Origin: Yarrowia lipolytica
Lineage: Eukaryota; Ascomycota; Dipodascomycetes; Dipodascales
Direction of reading: 5' to 3'
DNA length: 64,000 nucleotides
Assembly: GCF_001761485.1 (NCBI RefSeq)
Contig: NC_090775.1
Coordinates: 3,938,966-4,002,965 of the forward strand
Shown: in pieces, positions 34,169 through 46,193 of the stretch
Layout of the letters: each line of letters starts with the position of its first letter
Position numbering within the stretch: the first letter of the stretch is position 1
Position numbers and translations under genes: made by a program
The notes under the pieces: generated by a model
Database searches by the model: none
What the model saw: the letters and a program-made list of their open reading frames with translations, nothing else
Told to the model about the DNA's origin: nothing

Positions 34169-35475
34169 AAATATACACGTGTAGACACTAATGAATGATT
34201 TATTGATACAGATTTGGATCGTGTGTCTCAGACTCCCCGCGTTCTCGTGTATCGCGTAGTGTGAGACATTCAACGTGGATGCTCGTATTCATGGAGTGTA
34301 TAATATTGCCGATTCTATAGAAAGAACGTACTTGTATATTATAGGTTGTGTGTGTTACATACTTGTACTTATACTGTATGTGCTGCTCATATACAATGTA
34401 CAAGTACAAACTTGTTCCAAAATAATTCAGTCTGTAGCTACTGTACTTTTACCAGCTGTCTATAATGTTACAATCGTTGCTTCGTGTGCCATGAGGGGAA
34501 GCAACTGAAGGTATAGTCAATTCAGTGCAGACCTGAAACAATTAGCTACATGTACTCGTACTCGTAGACTTCGCCTGTTTCTCCACCACAACGTTACCGG
34601 AAGAATTTGACAGGGTATGTTCCGGGTTACAATTTTTGAACGTTCTCTGGGGTGGGACTGTTGGGGTTACATACGTCATTGTCTTGGAGAGGAATGTAGA
34701 GTGATGCGACGAGGGGCTGTAAGGTTCATAAGCGGATGTGTATATAGAAGCGCTTGTTGTATATAGTTACCGTGGTATATATAGTTACCGCTGAATGAGC
34801 CGTGTAGATTTCGTTTTCGCTATTACTGTTTCTTCTTTGCCATGGTGCCGTTCACGATGCCGTGCATTTACCCCACGTGAGTGATGCACGGTGGGTCTTC
34901 CGGGGTAACCGGGAGCGGTGGGCGTTAGTTTGACGCACTTGTACCCACTACCGGTATATACGTATTCGAACTATACATGCGGCATTGGTCTATGGAGGTG
35001 GTGGCAATGGTAGATAGTTCAGATCGGTAGCCGTGTTGGATGTTGCTCAAATGGAGTGGTCCAGTTGGCTTAAGGTTCGGTCGGAAAAAATAGACGGGAA
35101 AACAGACTGAAGATACTTGTAGAGTGGGAATGATGAGTGGGAGACACTGGGCAGGGTGTACCACACAATTATGAGCAAGAGAAAGGCAACAAAGTCGTTC
35201 TTGTCATCAGATACGAGCACACACTATAAATATGATACTCAGACTGCACCATCTTAACCACTACATCTTCGCTACGAACACCTCGGTTAAATTTTGAGCT
35301 TCCCCTCTGAACCCTCTCCACCTGGGTTTATGTTCCGGAGAAATACGGAACTCAGAACCGAGGGGCAAGCGGATTTAGAGCCAGATGGGGGGTGCATGGA
35401 CTTACTGTAGTGCAACCAAGAGGCCGGTAAAATGGATGGGTGTCGTACGAGTACCGTTACTTGTATTTGGGTGTT

Positions 35476-35476
<1 letters not shown>

Positions 35477-35514
<38 letters not shown>
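35477..35514. repeat. (AG)19 microsatellite
   Basis: An uninterrupted AG dinucleotide tract of 38 bp is followed by an imperfect GAGATAGAGCGAGAG tail. It creates Glu-Arg and Leu-Ser runs in spurious frames on both strands. Confidence 0.95.
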
Positions 35515-35520
<6 letters not shown>

Positions 35521-36154
35521 CGAGAGACGGAAGGAGATATTTGTGCAATAATAAAGAACATATAAGTACAATGGTCCGAATTGGGTGTCCAGTAGGTAGT
35601 AACCATATGGTACTTGTACGTAGAAGTAGCCTGCTTGCACAGACGTCTTTCATATGCAACTCCAGAGACTCCACTGAAGTCAGACATTGCCATTTCGGAA
35701 CAACAGTCTCAAACGCCCAACCGTCAGGGCATGAACTTCCTGGGAACCTTCTCTACGATACACAACCTCCACCAGCCAGTCAAAACAGTCCTTTAGCAAA
35801 CTTGCCCTGTATGAGAGACATTTGCCGCAGGATGACGTCAGGAGGACCAGGATCTGCGACGAGCATGAGGGTAGCGTGCGATATCGGCGAATATGGCATG
35901 GTATGAGTCATGGCAATAATGATTTGAGCGACATGGCAATATGAGCGTCATGGTTATTTCGCGTGTATACAAACATTTCCATTGACCCGTGTACCATGTG
36001 CCTTCAACCGAGGAGGTTATACTCAACGCACAAACAACACATCTGTTGGCTGTTGGGAAGAAGACCGGGTGGAACTGTGCCCGCTATGGACTATTCGCTC
36101 GGAGGTAGCTCGCGCAAGGACGCAGCTCAGTCTACAGCCGACGCATAGCTTCGC

Positions 36155-36195
36155 TCTTCCCTACCTGGTCCTTCCCTACCTGGTCCTTCCATGCC
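36155..36195. repeat. 15-bp tandem repeat, about 2.6 copies
   Basis: The unit CTTCCCTACCTGGTC occurs twice exactly, then a decayed copy starts CTTCCATGCC. Confidence 0.85.
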
Positions 36196-38465
36196 TCCCT
36201 CTGTTGATACTCCGGTCTCACCTTTGTAGTAATTTATCCCGACATATCCCCATTTATCCCATCCGCATCCGCAGGGGCGGAATCCGAACGGAGGGTCCAA
36301 TTCGGTAAAAGCCGAGAAAGCGGCAAAATAAAGCGATAATGGATATATTATTGTCTGTAGATGAAAAAATTGTTCACCAGTATTGATCCGAGCAGGCAGC
36401 TTCGACAAATGCTTTCTATGTGTAGATATAATTACTGTTGCCAAACCACACAAGCACTCTCTACCAACTGCCGTTATAGGATGTCTACCAGTACACACTC
36501 ACAGATGGCACATACGGTTATCGGCCATGTGGATTCCAACATGTCACATGTATGGTACTCGTAGTAATCTGGGGTGCGCTTTAAGGGGCACGGACCATGT
36601 TCGGAGGTGTAATGAGAATGCTTGAGCACCGTTGGTGTGGTGACACGTCGTAGGATTGTCGTGAACACATTTCTTCCACGTCAGTTTTCAGTTGCAATAT
36701 TCTGAATATTATGTCTCAGCTAAATTACCCCACCACCGCCGCTACGTGTAGACTGGTTACCCGTTCCAGTGGCATGTACCCACACAATCTCCCGATCACC
36801 CTTCAACTGTCGTACAAAGTAGCACCTCCGTCTAACCTCTTTTGGTAACTCACCCCAGACATTTCTCCCCACCCCCACCATGTCTGAACTTTAACCGTTT
36901 GAGGGTCTGGAGGGGACGTGGATACGGTGGATACGGTTAGAATGAGTCAGAGAGTTGCTATAGCGCGTGTAAAACCTGCCCAGCGACTTCTCCACGTCGC
37001 TAGGGCCCAGACAGTGCTCTCCAGAACGTTTTCAACTCGGCCAACCTTATTTCCAACAACGGCTTACCGAGCCAGATGCCGACGATAATGCACGACAAAG
37101 AAACTATGTAAGCTACAGACGGTTTTCACTTGCGCTCAAACACACGATAAGACGATAATGGTAATGAGGGGGATTGTTGAAAATCGGTCTAGAACTCGTT
37201 GTAGAACATCTAAGACGTCGACTGAACGTCCCAGTCAGTCTCCTCTCGAATCCGATTTTAACCATCCACCTTCTATTTCCAGCCGCCCACCCAAATGAGC
37301 GCTGTTTCGAGTGTTAAACAGTCCTGGCAGCGGCAGCTCGGATCAATTTTCACACTTTCTTTGGCTCTGGTTTTCACGCGGCAAACCCCACACGGTGGGA
37401 TGAAACAACATGGGTGAATGTAAAGGATGGATTTGGTGTGGGAAAAATATGATAATTTGACATAAATTCGGACAAAAATATTACTTTTATTATACCGTGT
37501 TTTTCCATTTTACAAAAATATATACTGCTCTAATAATCCCTCCTCCCAAAACACAACAACCTCGTATGGTGTAATTCCGGCAGCACTTTAATTTAGCCGG
37601 TCGGCCGACTCAAAATGGACCTGGCCACACAATGTAACCGAAGCCCATTCATGTATTGCTTGCTGCAGCACCACACACTGCTACCGACGTTCCGGTGGTT
37701 CTAGACCGCAGTGACCCCAGAATATATGGATTCGCCCTTTCGGCGCCACACGCGTGTTTTGGTAATTTTTTTCCGATTTCTAAGTCTCTCTCAGCCTAAC
37801 AATTAATCTAGAACCACCTTGTATTTGCACCTAAACGTCGGAAGACAGATTAGGGAAAAATCCGAGATATTTTCCAGCGCTCATATACTAATTATCAATC
37901 GCCAACCTCTGGCGCAAACGTGAAATCGAGGCCCCCAACGAAAGGCTATAGATTGTGTGGTTTTCTCACGGGCATGCTCTCACGTGCGTCGGAAAGGCTA
38001 TACGGAAAAAAAAGTGAGCCTGAGTCAAGAGGTCTCGGAATAAATTGGCACTGCTGAAAAAAATTGACTGTCGAGTTATATTGCTGTGTTGATGGGCTTC
38101 AAGTGGGGCCACACCTCAGAGTAGAGGTATCATGACTCCTGCCGCACAAGACCCGGGCGGCTGTCAGCGCCGTGTTTACATTTTTCCGTGGTTCCGGGAC
38201 CGCCCTTTGCATTTTCACTCATGTATCTATATTTTGTAGCCGCAGAAACCTCCTCCACATTTTCCCCAGCCGAACAAGGTTCGGATGCATCGGTAGAAAC
38301 GGAGTCTAAAAGCTGGGAGAGCCTACGAAAAAGAGACCACACTCAGCAGCACACCCTAAAGGGCCCAAACCCACCAAAAAAGAGGAAAACAGAGTTATGG
38401 ACTTAGCTCTGTGTGCATGTGCGGAGTAGATAGGATACTGCATCCTGTTGATTGTATGATATATA

Positions 38466-41400
38466 ATGGCTCCATCCCCAGATATCAAAATAGATCGACT
38501 CGCAACTTCAATGTCTGATACTGAACAACACGGTGCGGTTCCCCCGCGAAAGAGAACCAAGGTGTCTAGAGCCTGCGACGAGGTGAGTGTGTTTTGGGAT
38601 GCTTTGTGGTCTTAAGTGGCCTTCTGGAGGTGGTAACAGCTTGAGGAGGATGCAAATTGATGTTTTGAGGGTCAGAGGGTGGCTGGGAGCGTCTCCACCG
38701 CCCGCTTTACACCCCAGAGTGACTCTACCCCCTCTTCTGAATTCGGTGGATGTGTTGTGTGTTGTGTTGCGGGTGTGACGACACGGAACAGCTCGGAACA
38801 TTTACCCACGCCACACTTGACAAGACATCGACTGGGGTTTGTGCACCAGGGAACCGAAAACTACGACTGGTGGCGCTATCTTCGTGCACAAACTGATGGG
38901 GTGATTTTACCCAGACACTCCCATCATTTGGGGAATGGCACCACCGATCGCCCTACCATGTTGCTATTTGCTTACACTCTTCCCCAGAATTAAACTAACT
39001 CAGTGTCGTCGGAAAAAAGTAAGTGAACCTTGTGCTCCACATGAAAACGGAATTTTCCGGTGCTTGACTTGTGCTGCGCCTTCCCCTCTTTTCGGCCGAT
39101 GGCGGACGAAGGGTTGAACGGAAATAATCGAAAAGTGGGAAAAATGGAATCTCGACATTTTGGGCGGATTCTCGGCTACCGACTGGAAGAAATTATTTCG
39201 ACAGGTTGTCAGTGGGGCTCGCCAGGCAGAAATTCGGCGACTTGGGAATTTTTCCTTTTGCCAAAATCTGGCCTTTTGGGCCCGACTCCACCCGACTCCA
39301 GCCGCACCGTTCCGGCCCCACGCGACTTTTGGGCGGCTCGGCCCTCGGCGACTTTTAGGGAAGCTTATTGCGGACAGGCTTTCCATAAGTTGTGGTCACG
39401 ATAACTCGCCCAAAACCCCGGCCCAACCTTAATTTTTACACTTCATTTTGCGCCGCTGTCATTGGCCCGTCGATTCCGAAGAGGGGACTCTGTCTAAAAG
39501 CCTCTTTTATCCGAACCTGGAATCCGTTGCCGAGCGTGATAAATTGAGTGACTGGCAGACGTCCAAAAGCAAATACCATACAACAAACAACTAACCCAGA
39601 TTCGATGTGATGCTGCTCCCGATAAGCCCACAGATTCGAGATGCTCGTCTTGCCGAAAGACCGGAGAAACATGCACTTTCAGCCGTGTCCCTATGAAGAG
39701 AGGACCTACCAAAGGGTGAGTATTATGACGGAGGATTTTCGGACAACTCAGAGAGAGGGTCGGTCAGATGCGGCACTGCGGCACTGCTGCCCTTTCTTTC
39801 AGGCTGTCGTGTGCTGCCGATTATGCACTAAATGACTCATGAGTCAACCAACTCTATTTTGCCTGGACCCTGAACCTGATTACTAACCCTACAGACACAG
39901 AAGAGAATCCACCTCTTCGTTCAGCAGAACATCGCAACCGGTGTTCATCCACCCCAAGTCCGAGAAGGACCTCATGTCGCCCACGGCGGATGAGCTAGCT
40001 CCTGTCTTCCCGCCTTCGCCACCAGTCAATGCGCCTGGAGCTGCTTGCTCCGACTACCCCATGCGAAAGCGGGCATTTTCTCAGACACACAGGTTCTCGA
40101 CTGCCTTCCATCCACGCACTGAATTTCACCCGTCCTGTTTCCCCTCAACAGCAACAGCTGCAGCAGGCTGCACCTGGAGCTCCTGCGTCGGTGCCCCCCA
40201 TGGACATGTACCGACCCAACATGTTCTTCAAGGTCGATCGACGGGCCTCTCTGCCCGGCTACCCTCCTAACATGACCATGCCCAACCCTGCACCCAAGAG
40301 TGAGGGGTACGCACCCTCCCAGGTCAGCAACAGTCCTCCTCACAGCAGCTTTTCGTCCCACCAGACACAGCAGCCCCACAGCATGGGCCAAGCAACTGCC
40401 ACGCCACCCCCCTCGCGCAGCGAAGAAAAGTACCTCGATAACTACTACCAGGTGGTGCATCCAATTCTACCCATTCTCCCCCCCAAGGCCGTTGTCGAAC
40501 AGTGGCTGGTACAGGCTGAGCCAACCGTCGGCGCAAAACTCAGAGAGTGTCTGTTGCTGGCACTCAAAAACATCTATGTGTCTAGTGGCGGAGCTCAGAC
40601 TGGTTCTGAGTCCGTGGCTCGCCAGCTGTGTGAATTGCAGATTGCATTGGCCAGCAGCGAGACTGTATCAGATCTGTCTCTGGGTTCTGCCAAGCAAGCA
40701 ATTAGCAACAACACCTGTTCCACTGCCGCCACAACCCACATTCTGCATCTCATGATCCAGCTGCTGGTGTTTGTGCAGACCCAGGACTACTCCCGACTGG
40801 CTACCTCTGTGGCCCAGGGTTATGCTCTCGGCATCCACACCATTTACGCTACCGGCAAGCGACCCGAGTTTGAGTCTGCGCTCAACCTCATGACACACCA
40901 CAACAACGAGGCCACCTCGACACACAACAACGTTGACAACGAGTCCATCTGGGACACATGTTACCGACTGCACATGCTGGTTTTTGTGCTGGACCGTCTG
41001 CACTCGCTGCGAATGAGCACCCCTGCTCTCATGGACCCCCAACTCGTGTTGGTGACTCTGTGTGATGGTCTGCCCAAGGTGCTGCTCAAGCTGCAGGGCC
41101 TCAATTTCCTAGTGGCCTTGGCTCTGTCTGTGGCCACTCCTGAAACTCAGTCGTTCTCGCTACAGCGACACGAGTGGTTCAAAAAGTCTTTGCTGCAGCC
41201 CGGAAATCCTTCCCTCACCCAACACGCCTTTGATAGACTAATGCAGAGTGTTCGAGGCCAGGCTGTTTCCTGGGCCAAGGCCATGAGTCTGTACGCCGAG
41301 GCTATTCGACAGTACCAGCAGCAGCAGGGCTGGGAGAAGATTCTCTCTACTATCTCTTCTCTGGTTGACACTGTAGACACCTCTTTGATGGCTGCTGTGC

Positions 41401-41822
41401 CTCTCATTTCTGAGTACTTTGTCCACGAGGTGATTTCTCTAATCTCCGGCCTGGTGTCTGCATTTGGATCTGAAATCGATTACGAAGCCGTCCACATGGC
41501 TGGAGAGGTTGTCGAGCGACGATTCCCCCAGCAGGTCAACCACTGGAAGCTGGCTGTGGCCCCCAAGTTGCCCAAGAATGATGTGGCTGATGCCGTGGTG
41601 ATGGCTGCCGTTAACTCGGCGCACTCTAGCGCACCTCCCAGCGCCACGACCGCGTCGACCGCCTCTTCCACATCATCTCTCTCCTCCCCGCCGCCAATGA
41701 GCATCCGAACGCTTCCGCCGGCCGGATCTCTGGGTCACCAGCAAGGCTTCATGCAGAAGCCTTTTGACAAGAGTCTTCTGGAGGGCCTGGCAAGTGTTGC
41801 CATGCACCGACCTAGACACTGA
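38466..41822 (+). CDS. Zn(II)2Cys6 transcription factor (RGT1-like) with a 15-nt microexon and an apparent frameshift
   Basis: Exons are 38466-38582, 39004-39018, 39600-39715 and 39895-41822. Introns have GTGAGT or GTAAGT donors and CTAACTCAG, CTAACCCAG and CTAACCCTACAG acceptors. Joined in frame, exons 1-3 give the zinc cluster: SRACDE, CRRKK (the microexon) and IRCD, then SRCSSCRKTGETC. Together this is the canonical six-cysteine pattern. RVPMKRGPTKG follows, like the region after the cluster in yeast Rgt1. Exon 4 begins in one frame and continues from about 40.0-40.1 kb to the stop in the +1 frame (see finding). Reading across it gives about 724 residues. The C-terminal part has the fungal-TF middle homology block (YYQVVHPILPILP; later YRLHMLVFVLDRLHSLRM). 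It is a DNA-binding regulator; a sugar-sensing role like Rgt1 is inference. Confidence 0.82.
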
Positions 41823-42204
41823 TTATTTATAGCTAACTTATGTTATTTTTACAATACAAGAAAAGTACAGTACAAATACCCCCACCTGTAGGAGCGGTGA
41901 TGGACGACACTTGCGATTGATGACCATACTTGTACTGCAGATGCTATGGTCTTAAGAGGTCGAGCTGCAGATGGAGTCACATCGTACTTCTAGAGTTCAA
42001 ATTATAGTGATTCCGCAGACAGTAGATACAGTAAGCACCAGTATGTACAGGTACAGCAATACATACTGTGCCGGTATTGTATGTAGCTACTGACATACAA
42101 CTGTACTGTACATATACTTGTATGTACTGTTCTGTAGATGTAGAAGGTATCACTTTGGTCTTACTCGCAGACTGGAGATCAGATGATGATTACAAGTTCA
42201 GTAT

Positions 42205-42226
42205 GTACATACTGTACAGTATGTAC
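42205..42226. repeat. 22-bp perfect palindrome
   Basis: The half-site GTACATACTGT is followed directly by its reverse complement. It belongs to the GTAC-rich word family of this window; function unknown. Confidence 0.8.
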
Positions 42227-42575
42227 GTACCAGTGCAATTGGTGGCGCGCACCCGCAATCTGCCGTTTGTCCACGATCCAGTGACAATGGTGTCTTATAC
42301 TGCAGTTCCCACGCTTCTCCAAAAAGCACTCCCTAAATGACGACACTGAACAATGGTTTTAAGTGCTTCAGCTATCCCCTTCATCATGGCTATAGGAGTC
42401 CTGATTAGGTATACTACTGTACATGAATCAAACCAGTTTCTGAAGTGTTTAGGGTTCTCGCACCAATTTCGTCACGCTGTACCAGAGCCCCAAACGCAAC
42501 CACCCAAATCTGCACCAAGCATAGCGTGTCGTGAACTGCTGTAAAGATAAATGTAACATCTTCAACGAGGAAGCA

Positions 42576-42580
42576 AAAAG
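42576..42580 (-). terminator. Pol III T-run of the tRNA-Ile gene
   Basis: Five consecutive T residues on the minus strand start a few bases after the discriminator base at 42585. Confidence 0.8.
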
Positions 42581-42584
42581 ATTA

Positions 42585-42675
42585 TGGTCCCTAGCAGGAT
42601 CGAACTGCTGATCTTCGCGTTGCAAAGCTGCTATTCTTATTAGCACGACGCCTTAACCAACTGGGCCAAGGGACC
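42585..42675 (-). tRNA. tRNA-Ile (AAU) with an intron of about 17 nt
   Basis: On the minus strand the acceptor arms GGTCCC/GGGACC pair, with discriminator A and no encoded CCA. The A box is TGGCCCAGTTGG and the B box GTTCGATCC. The anticodon stem TCGTG/CGCGA closes a loop CTAATAA, with anticodon AAT (inosine-modified AAU, reading AUU/AUC). An insertion of about 17 nt after the base 3' of the anticodon sits at the canonical tRNA intron position; removing it leaves 74 nt. A TTTTT run (42576-42580 complement) just past the 3' end is a Pol III terminator. Confidence 0.95.
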
Positions 42676-44757
42676 GTTTTTTGGCCAAGAAGATATAACC
42701 CAGTCGGTTGCGAAGGGAACGCCGAATCTCGGCGAAAAACGAATTTCGAGTGTGGATAAGACATGAGACGATTGATATGATATGGTTGATTTTCTAGTCT
42801 TGATTCGCTACCACGAGACCGCGACAAGGACAAGAACAAGATGAAGCGACGACGAACCAACTGACACGCGCCTCGAAACGCACATTGCAACGATTATTGT
42901 ATGTGTATTGAACGCCAATAACACGGCTTACTAGGTATATAGCTGTAATGAAACATTAGAATAAAAAAACCCTTACAAGTTTTCGGAATACCTGATAAGC
43001 GCTCTAATTTGTCATAGGTACCCCCCTCCCCCAAATGGGAATACAAGCATGTAGATCAGTCTCCACAACACGTAGTTGATTTGAATAGCTTCGAATATTC
43101 AACTAAAAGAATAATGAAAGTGTACTTATGCTGTAACGACTTTAGTTGTGAGGATTGGCTACTAGACACACTGGAAGTAACCCCCTTATGTGGTATTTGA
43201 TGGTGAAATGATAGTGGAAATATCGAGTGACCATTACGATAATAACAGAAGGAACAATCAAACGATACAAGTATAATAGCTACTTGTAGTATCAATGATT
43301 ACAAATCCTACCAGATTTCTTTGATCACATTCCATTACAGATGTTGGTTATCTTAAAACGAAGATCTACATCATTTTGCGCATCTGAGACACGGACCCCA
43401 GTCCGTTTTACACCCGAATTACCATGTCTGGAGCTCATTACCACGTTCAGAGCTCATTATGATAGCTGTCAATGTCAATCATAAATCGCGTATTGATATC
43501 TGCAGTTCTGTACAAGAATCATAATAGGGGATTTTTATCATAAAACTGTTCCACCTCCACTTAACCAGAATACAGATCTACAGGATTTCCTAATGCGGTA
43601 AAAACACCCAACCTCGTCACAAAATGTCGTTCTAGAACCCATTGTAATTTGTCACCCATGCTATCACCCACCCGACTACAAGTAGCAGCTAGCAACTGTC
43701 ACCTACTGCCAAGTCTCGCTATGCATTATCCCTGCATGGGCGAGTACAGTATGTGCAGTAGCTACAGCTGCATCTCCTCCCTCTCACAATACATGATAAG
43801 TAATGTCTACGATGCTCTTCAATTACTCAATTACTCGTTTGGAAATTACAAGGCCCCTTCGATTATAGAAATGGCTCTACATAAGAGATTGACTCTTCCG
43901 TATCGCCTTCTGTAGACACAGAATACGGTTTGCATACATGAGTATTACTGTAGCAGTATGTACTTGTAGCTACAGTAAGTGTACTATACCTATAATCACT
44001 GCACTTCACTGCACTTATGACATAGCCACAACCGTCAATACATTCTCTATATCTCTGGTTTTCATAAACGTCGGTTGTATGATCTTCAAATGTGACATAC
44101 CCCTGTCTCTGCAGTGACAGCTGAAAATGACATCGATACCTCGGCTTCAGATGTAACAACCAACAGCATTCTGTCTATGTGCTTCGTTGTTTATGATATT
44201 TCTACAAATGTAATGGATCATGCATCTTAGTTATATTCAAACCCTCGCAATATCGTCGCTATGTTGGAGATGTTAGAGTCCACTTCACTCGCAGTGACTG
44301 CATCTAAGGTTTCAATTAAGTGTCGGGAAGCGAGGGGTTACTTTGGAAGCCTTGGCTGAAGATTCTTGGGAAGCAGTCGGTTTTGGAGTAGATAAATATA
44401 GTCGATAGGGCAGTTGAAAAAATGGTCTTCTAGCTCCAAGGACTCGTTTCCATGTTATAAAATTAAAATTGGACAGCTCCTGATCCGCTTTCCGGAGCTC
44501 TCTCCATCAAGATGCAGGTACAGGGACATACACAATCCGCAGTTTGAAGGTATAACAAGGAACTATTAGATCACATACCAAGTCTGTTAATCGTCTCTGG
44601 GAATATTGCCCACCCTCTATTCAATCTTAAACTCCAGTATGGAGCTCATAGCAGAGTTAGCTTTGAGAGACCTACTTGTAGCATGCGTTGGTTACATGGA
44701 ACAGATCATTAGGCTAATACATGTTGTAGTACAGTATGTACCACACAACAGTACCAG
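42676..44757. other. Intergenic, about 2.1 kb upstream of the lipase
   Basis: No gene is supported. The DNA is AT-rich with scattered CTACAAGTAG (43676-43685) and CTACTTGTAG (43280-43289, 44672-44681) copies. A short duplicated GAGCTCATTA word lies at about 43430-43460. The right-hand part should be lipase promoter. Confidence 0.55.
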
Positions 44758-44765
44758 TATATAAA
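44758..44765 (+). promoter_or_regulatory. TATA box of the lipase gene
   Basis: TATATAAA lies 78 bp upstream of the predicted splice donor at 44844. If transcription starts some 30-60 bp further on, the spliced ATG would be the first AUG in the mRNA. Confidence 0.6.
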
Positions 44766-44842
44766 TGTAGAGGATTCAGCATAGGAGGTGATAGAAGCAG
44801 CAGTGACATTCAGTCAGTCTAATTTGTATCACACAAGTTGCA

Positions 44843-46193
44843 AGTGAGTATGGAGAGATGGACTGGACTTCCATCATCGAGAAGATGTCACAGGATTGTC
44901 TGTTGGCAGGAAGTCTACAGCTAGTTGTGGTACAGTACCATTGGAAGTGGCGGTGGACTATTAAGAGTTGAAGTTGTTGATGTTTCTGAGAATGCTTATC
45001 GATCTTGGAAACGTTCACCACTGTCAGCTTATGCTCAGAACAACTCAATGACAACCTTTCCAACTCAGTACCTCAGTTAATTATCTCCTTTGCTAATTTC
45101 AGTGCTCTCGTTCATTGCCCTCTTTCTTCTTGTTGCTCAGGCTCTCGCGCAAACGGCTCCTATCACCCAGGAGACATACGACTTTGTTCTCAAGTACGGA
45201 TGGCTATCTAACGTGGCCTATTGTGTCAGAGCCCCTGGCCCATTTGCCCTGCAGAGCGATTTTACCTGTGGAAACTCTTGCGCTCATTTTCCCGATGTGA
45301 CTCTTGACTACCAGTTTGGAGGAAATTTCTTCTCGACTTCAGTTACTGGATTTTTGGCCCACGATCACACCAAAAAGGAAAAGTATATTGTTTTCCGAGG
45401 CACTTTCTCCATTGCAGACGCTATTACTGACATCCAAACGATCCAACAACCCTACATGACCAGTATCCCTCCTCTTAACACTACTGACATAAACTCCACA
45501 AACCCTTCTGCCAGTATCAATTGTCCTGGCTGCCAAGTTCATGATGGCTTTCAGAAGGCATACAGAGAGACTATGGTGAACGTACAGGATCGTCTGGTCG
45601 ACTTCCTTGGAAACAACACTGACTACAAATTGATCGTAACTGGCCACTCTCTAGGAGCTGTCACTGCTCTATTCATGGGCATCAACCTGAAGAATCTTGG
45701 ATATGATCCAACGCTAATCAACTATGGGCAGCCTCGACTTGGAAACAAGGCTTTTGCAGACTACGTGGACGCTCTGTTCTTTAAGCAAGGAGACGACGGA
45801 CTTACCATCAACCCCGAAAGACGGATGTACCGAGTCACTCACTGGAACGACTTCTTTGTTGGATGGCCCGCTGGTTATTCACATACTCTGGGAGAAGTTT
45901 ACATCAGTGATCCCACAGGTATTAATGCTCCTATTGAAGATGTCTATTCCTGCGCTGGACCAGAGAATAATCAGTGTCACCATGGATCATTCAATCTTCT
46001 AGAACGACTCAACATTCTCAAGAACCATTGCGGTTATCTCAATTGGATTTTCTACTGTGCTATCAATGTGGACAAGAGAGAGATGATGATTGATCCTCCC
46101 CGAGTTGGCAAGAGAGTTGAGCATTGGAGTGGCAAGTTTTCTGATGTTGAATCGACAGAAGGCCTGATGTATGAGGCCATTTATCCTATGTAA
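44843..46193 (+). CDS. Secreted class-3 lipase (LIP2 family), start codon split by an intron
   Basis: The coding frame opens at 45090 only with TTG. A CTAATTTCAG acceptor ends at 45102, and exon 2 begins with TG. The only good upstream donor, GTGAGT at 44844, follows an A at 44843; joining them makes ATG followed by a clean signal peptide (LSFIALFLLVAQALA). CDS is 44843 plus 45103-46193, 363 residues. Family features: KYGWLSNVAYCV, CAHFPDV, the oxyanion/strand region YIVFRGT, nucleophile elbow VTGHSLGAV (Ser), Asp in THWNDFF, and His in KNHCGY, aligning with Ser162/Asp230/His289 of Y. lipolytica Lip2. It hydrolyses extracellular triglycerides. Sequons include NNT and INST. The C-terminus extends about 40 residues beyond Lip2. 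I recall this locus as LIP17 but am not sure enough to assign it. Confidence 0.88.

Larger units (their letters stand above)
34169..38465. other. Intergenic, about 4.3 kb, no supported gene
   Basis: Visible features: a duplicated TATATAGTTACCG motif near 34760-34792; a (AG)19 microsatellite at 35477-35514; a 15-bp tandem repeat at 36155-36195; AT-rich DNA at 37430-37530; and many short overlapping frames without motifs. The 3' half is probably the long upstream region of the zinc-cluster gene. A non-coding RNA cannot be excluded. Confidence 0.5.
41823..42584. other. Intergenic, about 760 bp, with a 22-bp palindrome
   Basis: This is the 3' flank of the zinc-cluster gene. It is dense in GTAC words (42000-42235), including a perfect 22-bp palindrome at 42205-42226. 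No gene is supported. Confidence 0.6.

Noticed and set aside
35385-35906. 173-codon frame across the AG microsatellite
   Set aside because: It owes its length to the dinucleotide tract (Glu-Arg run) and has no motif or promoter support.
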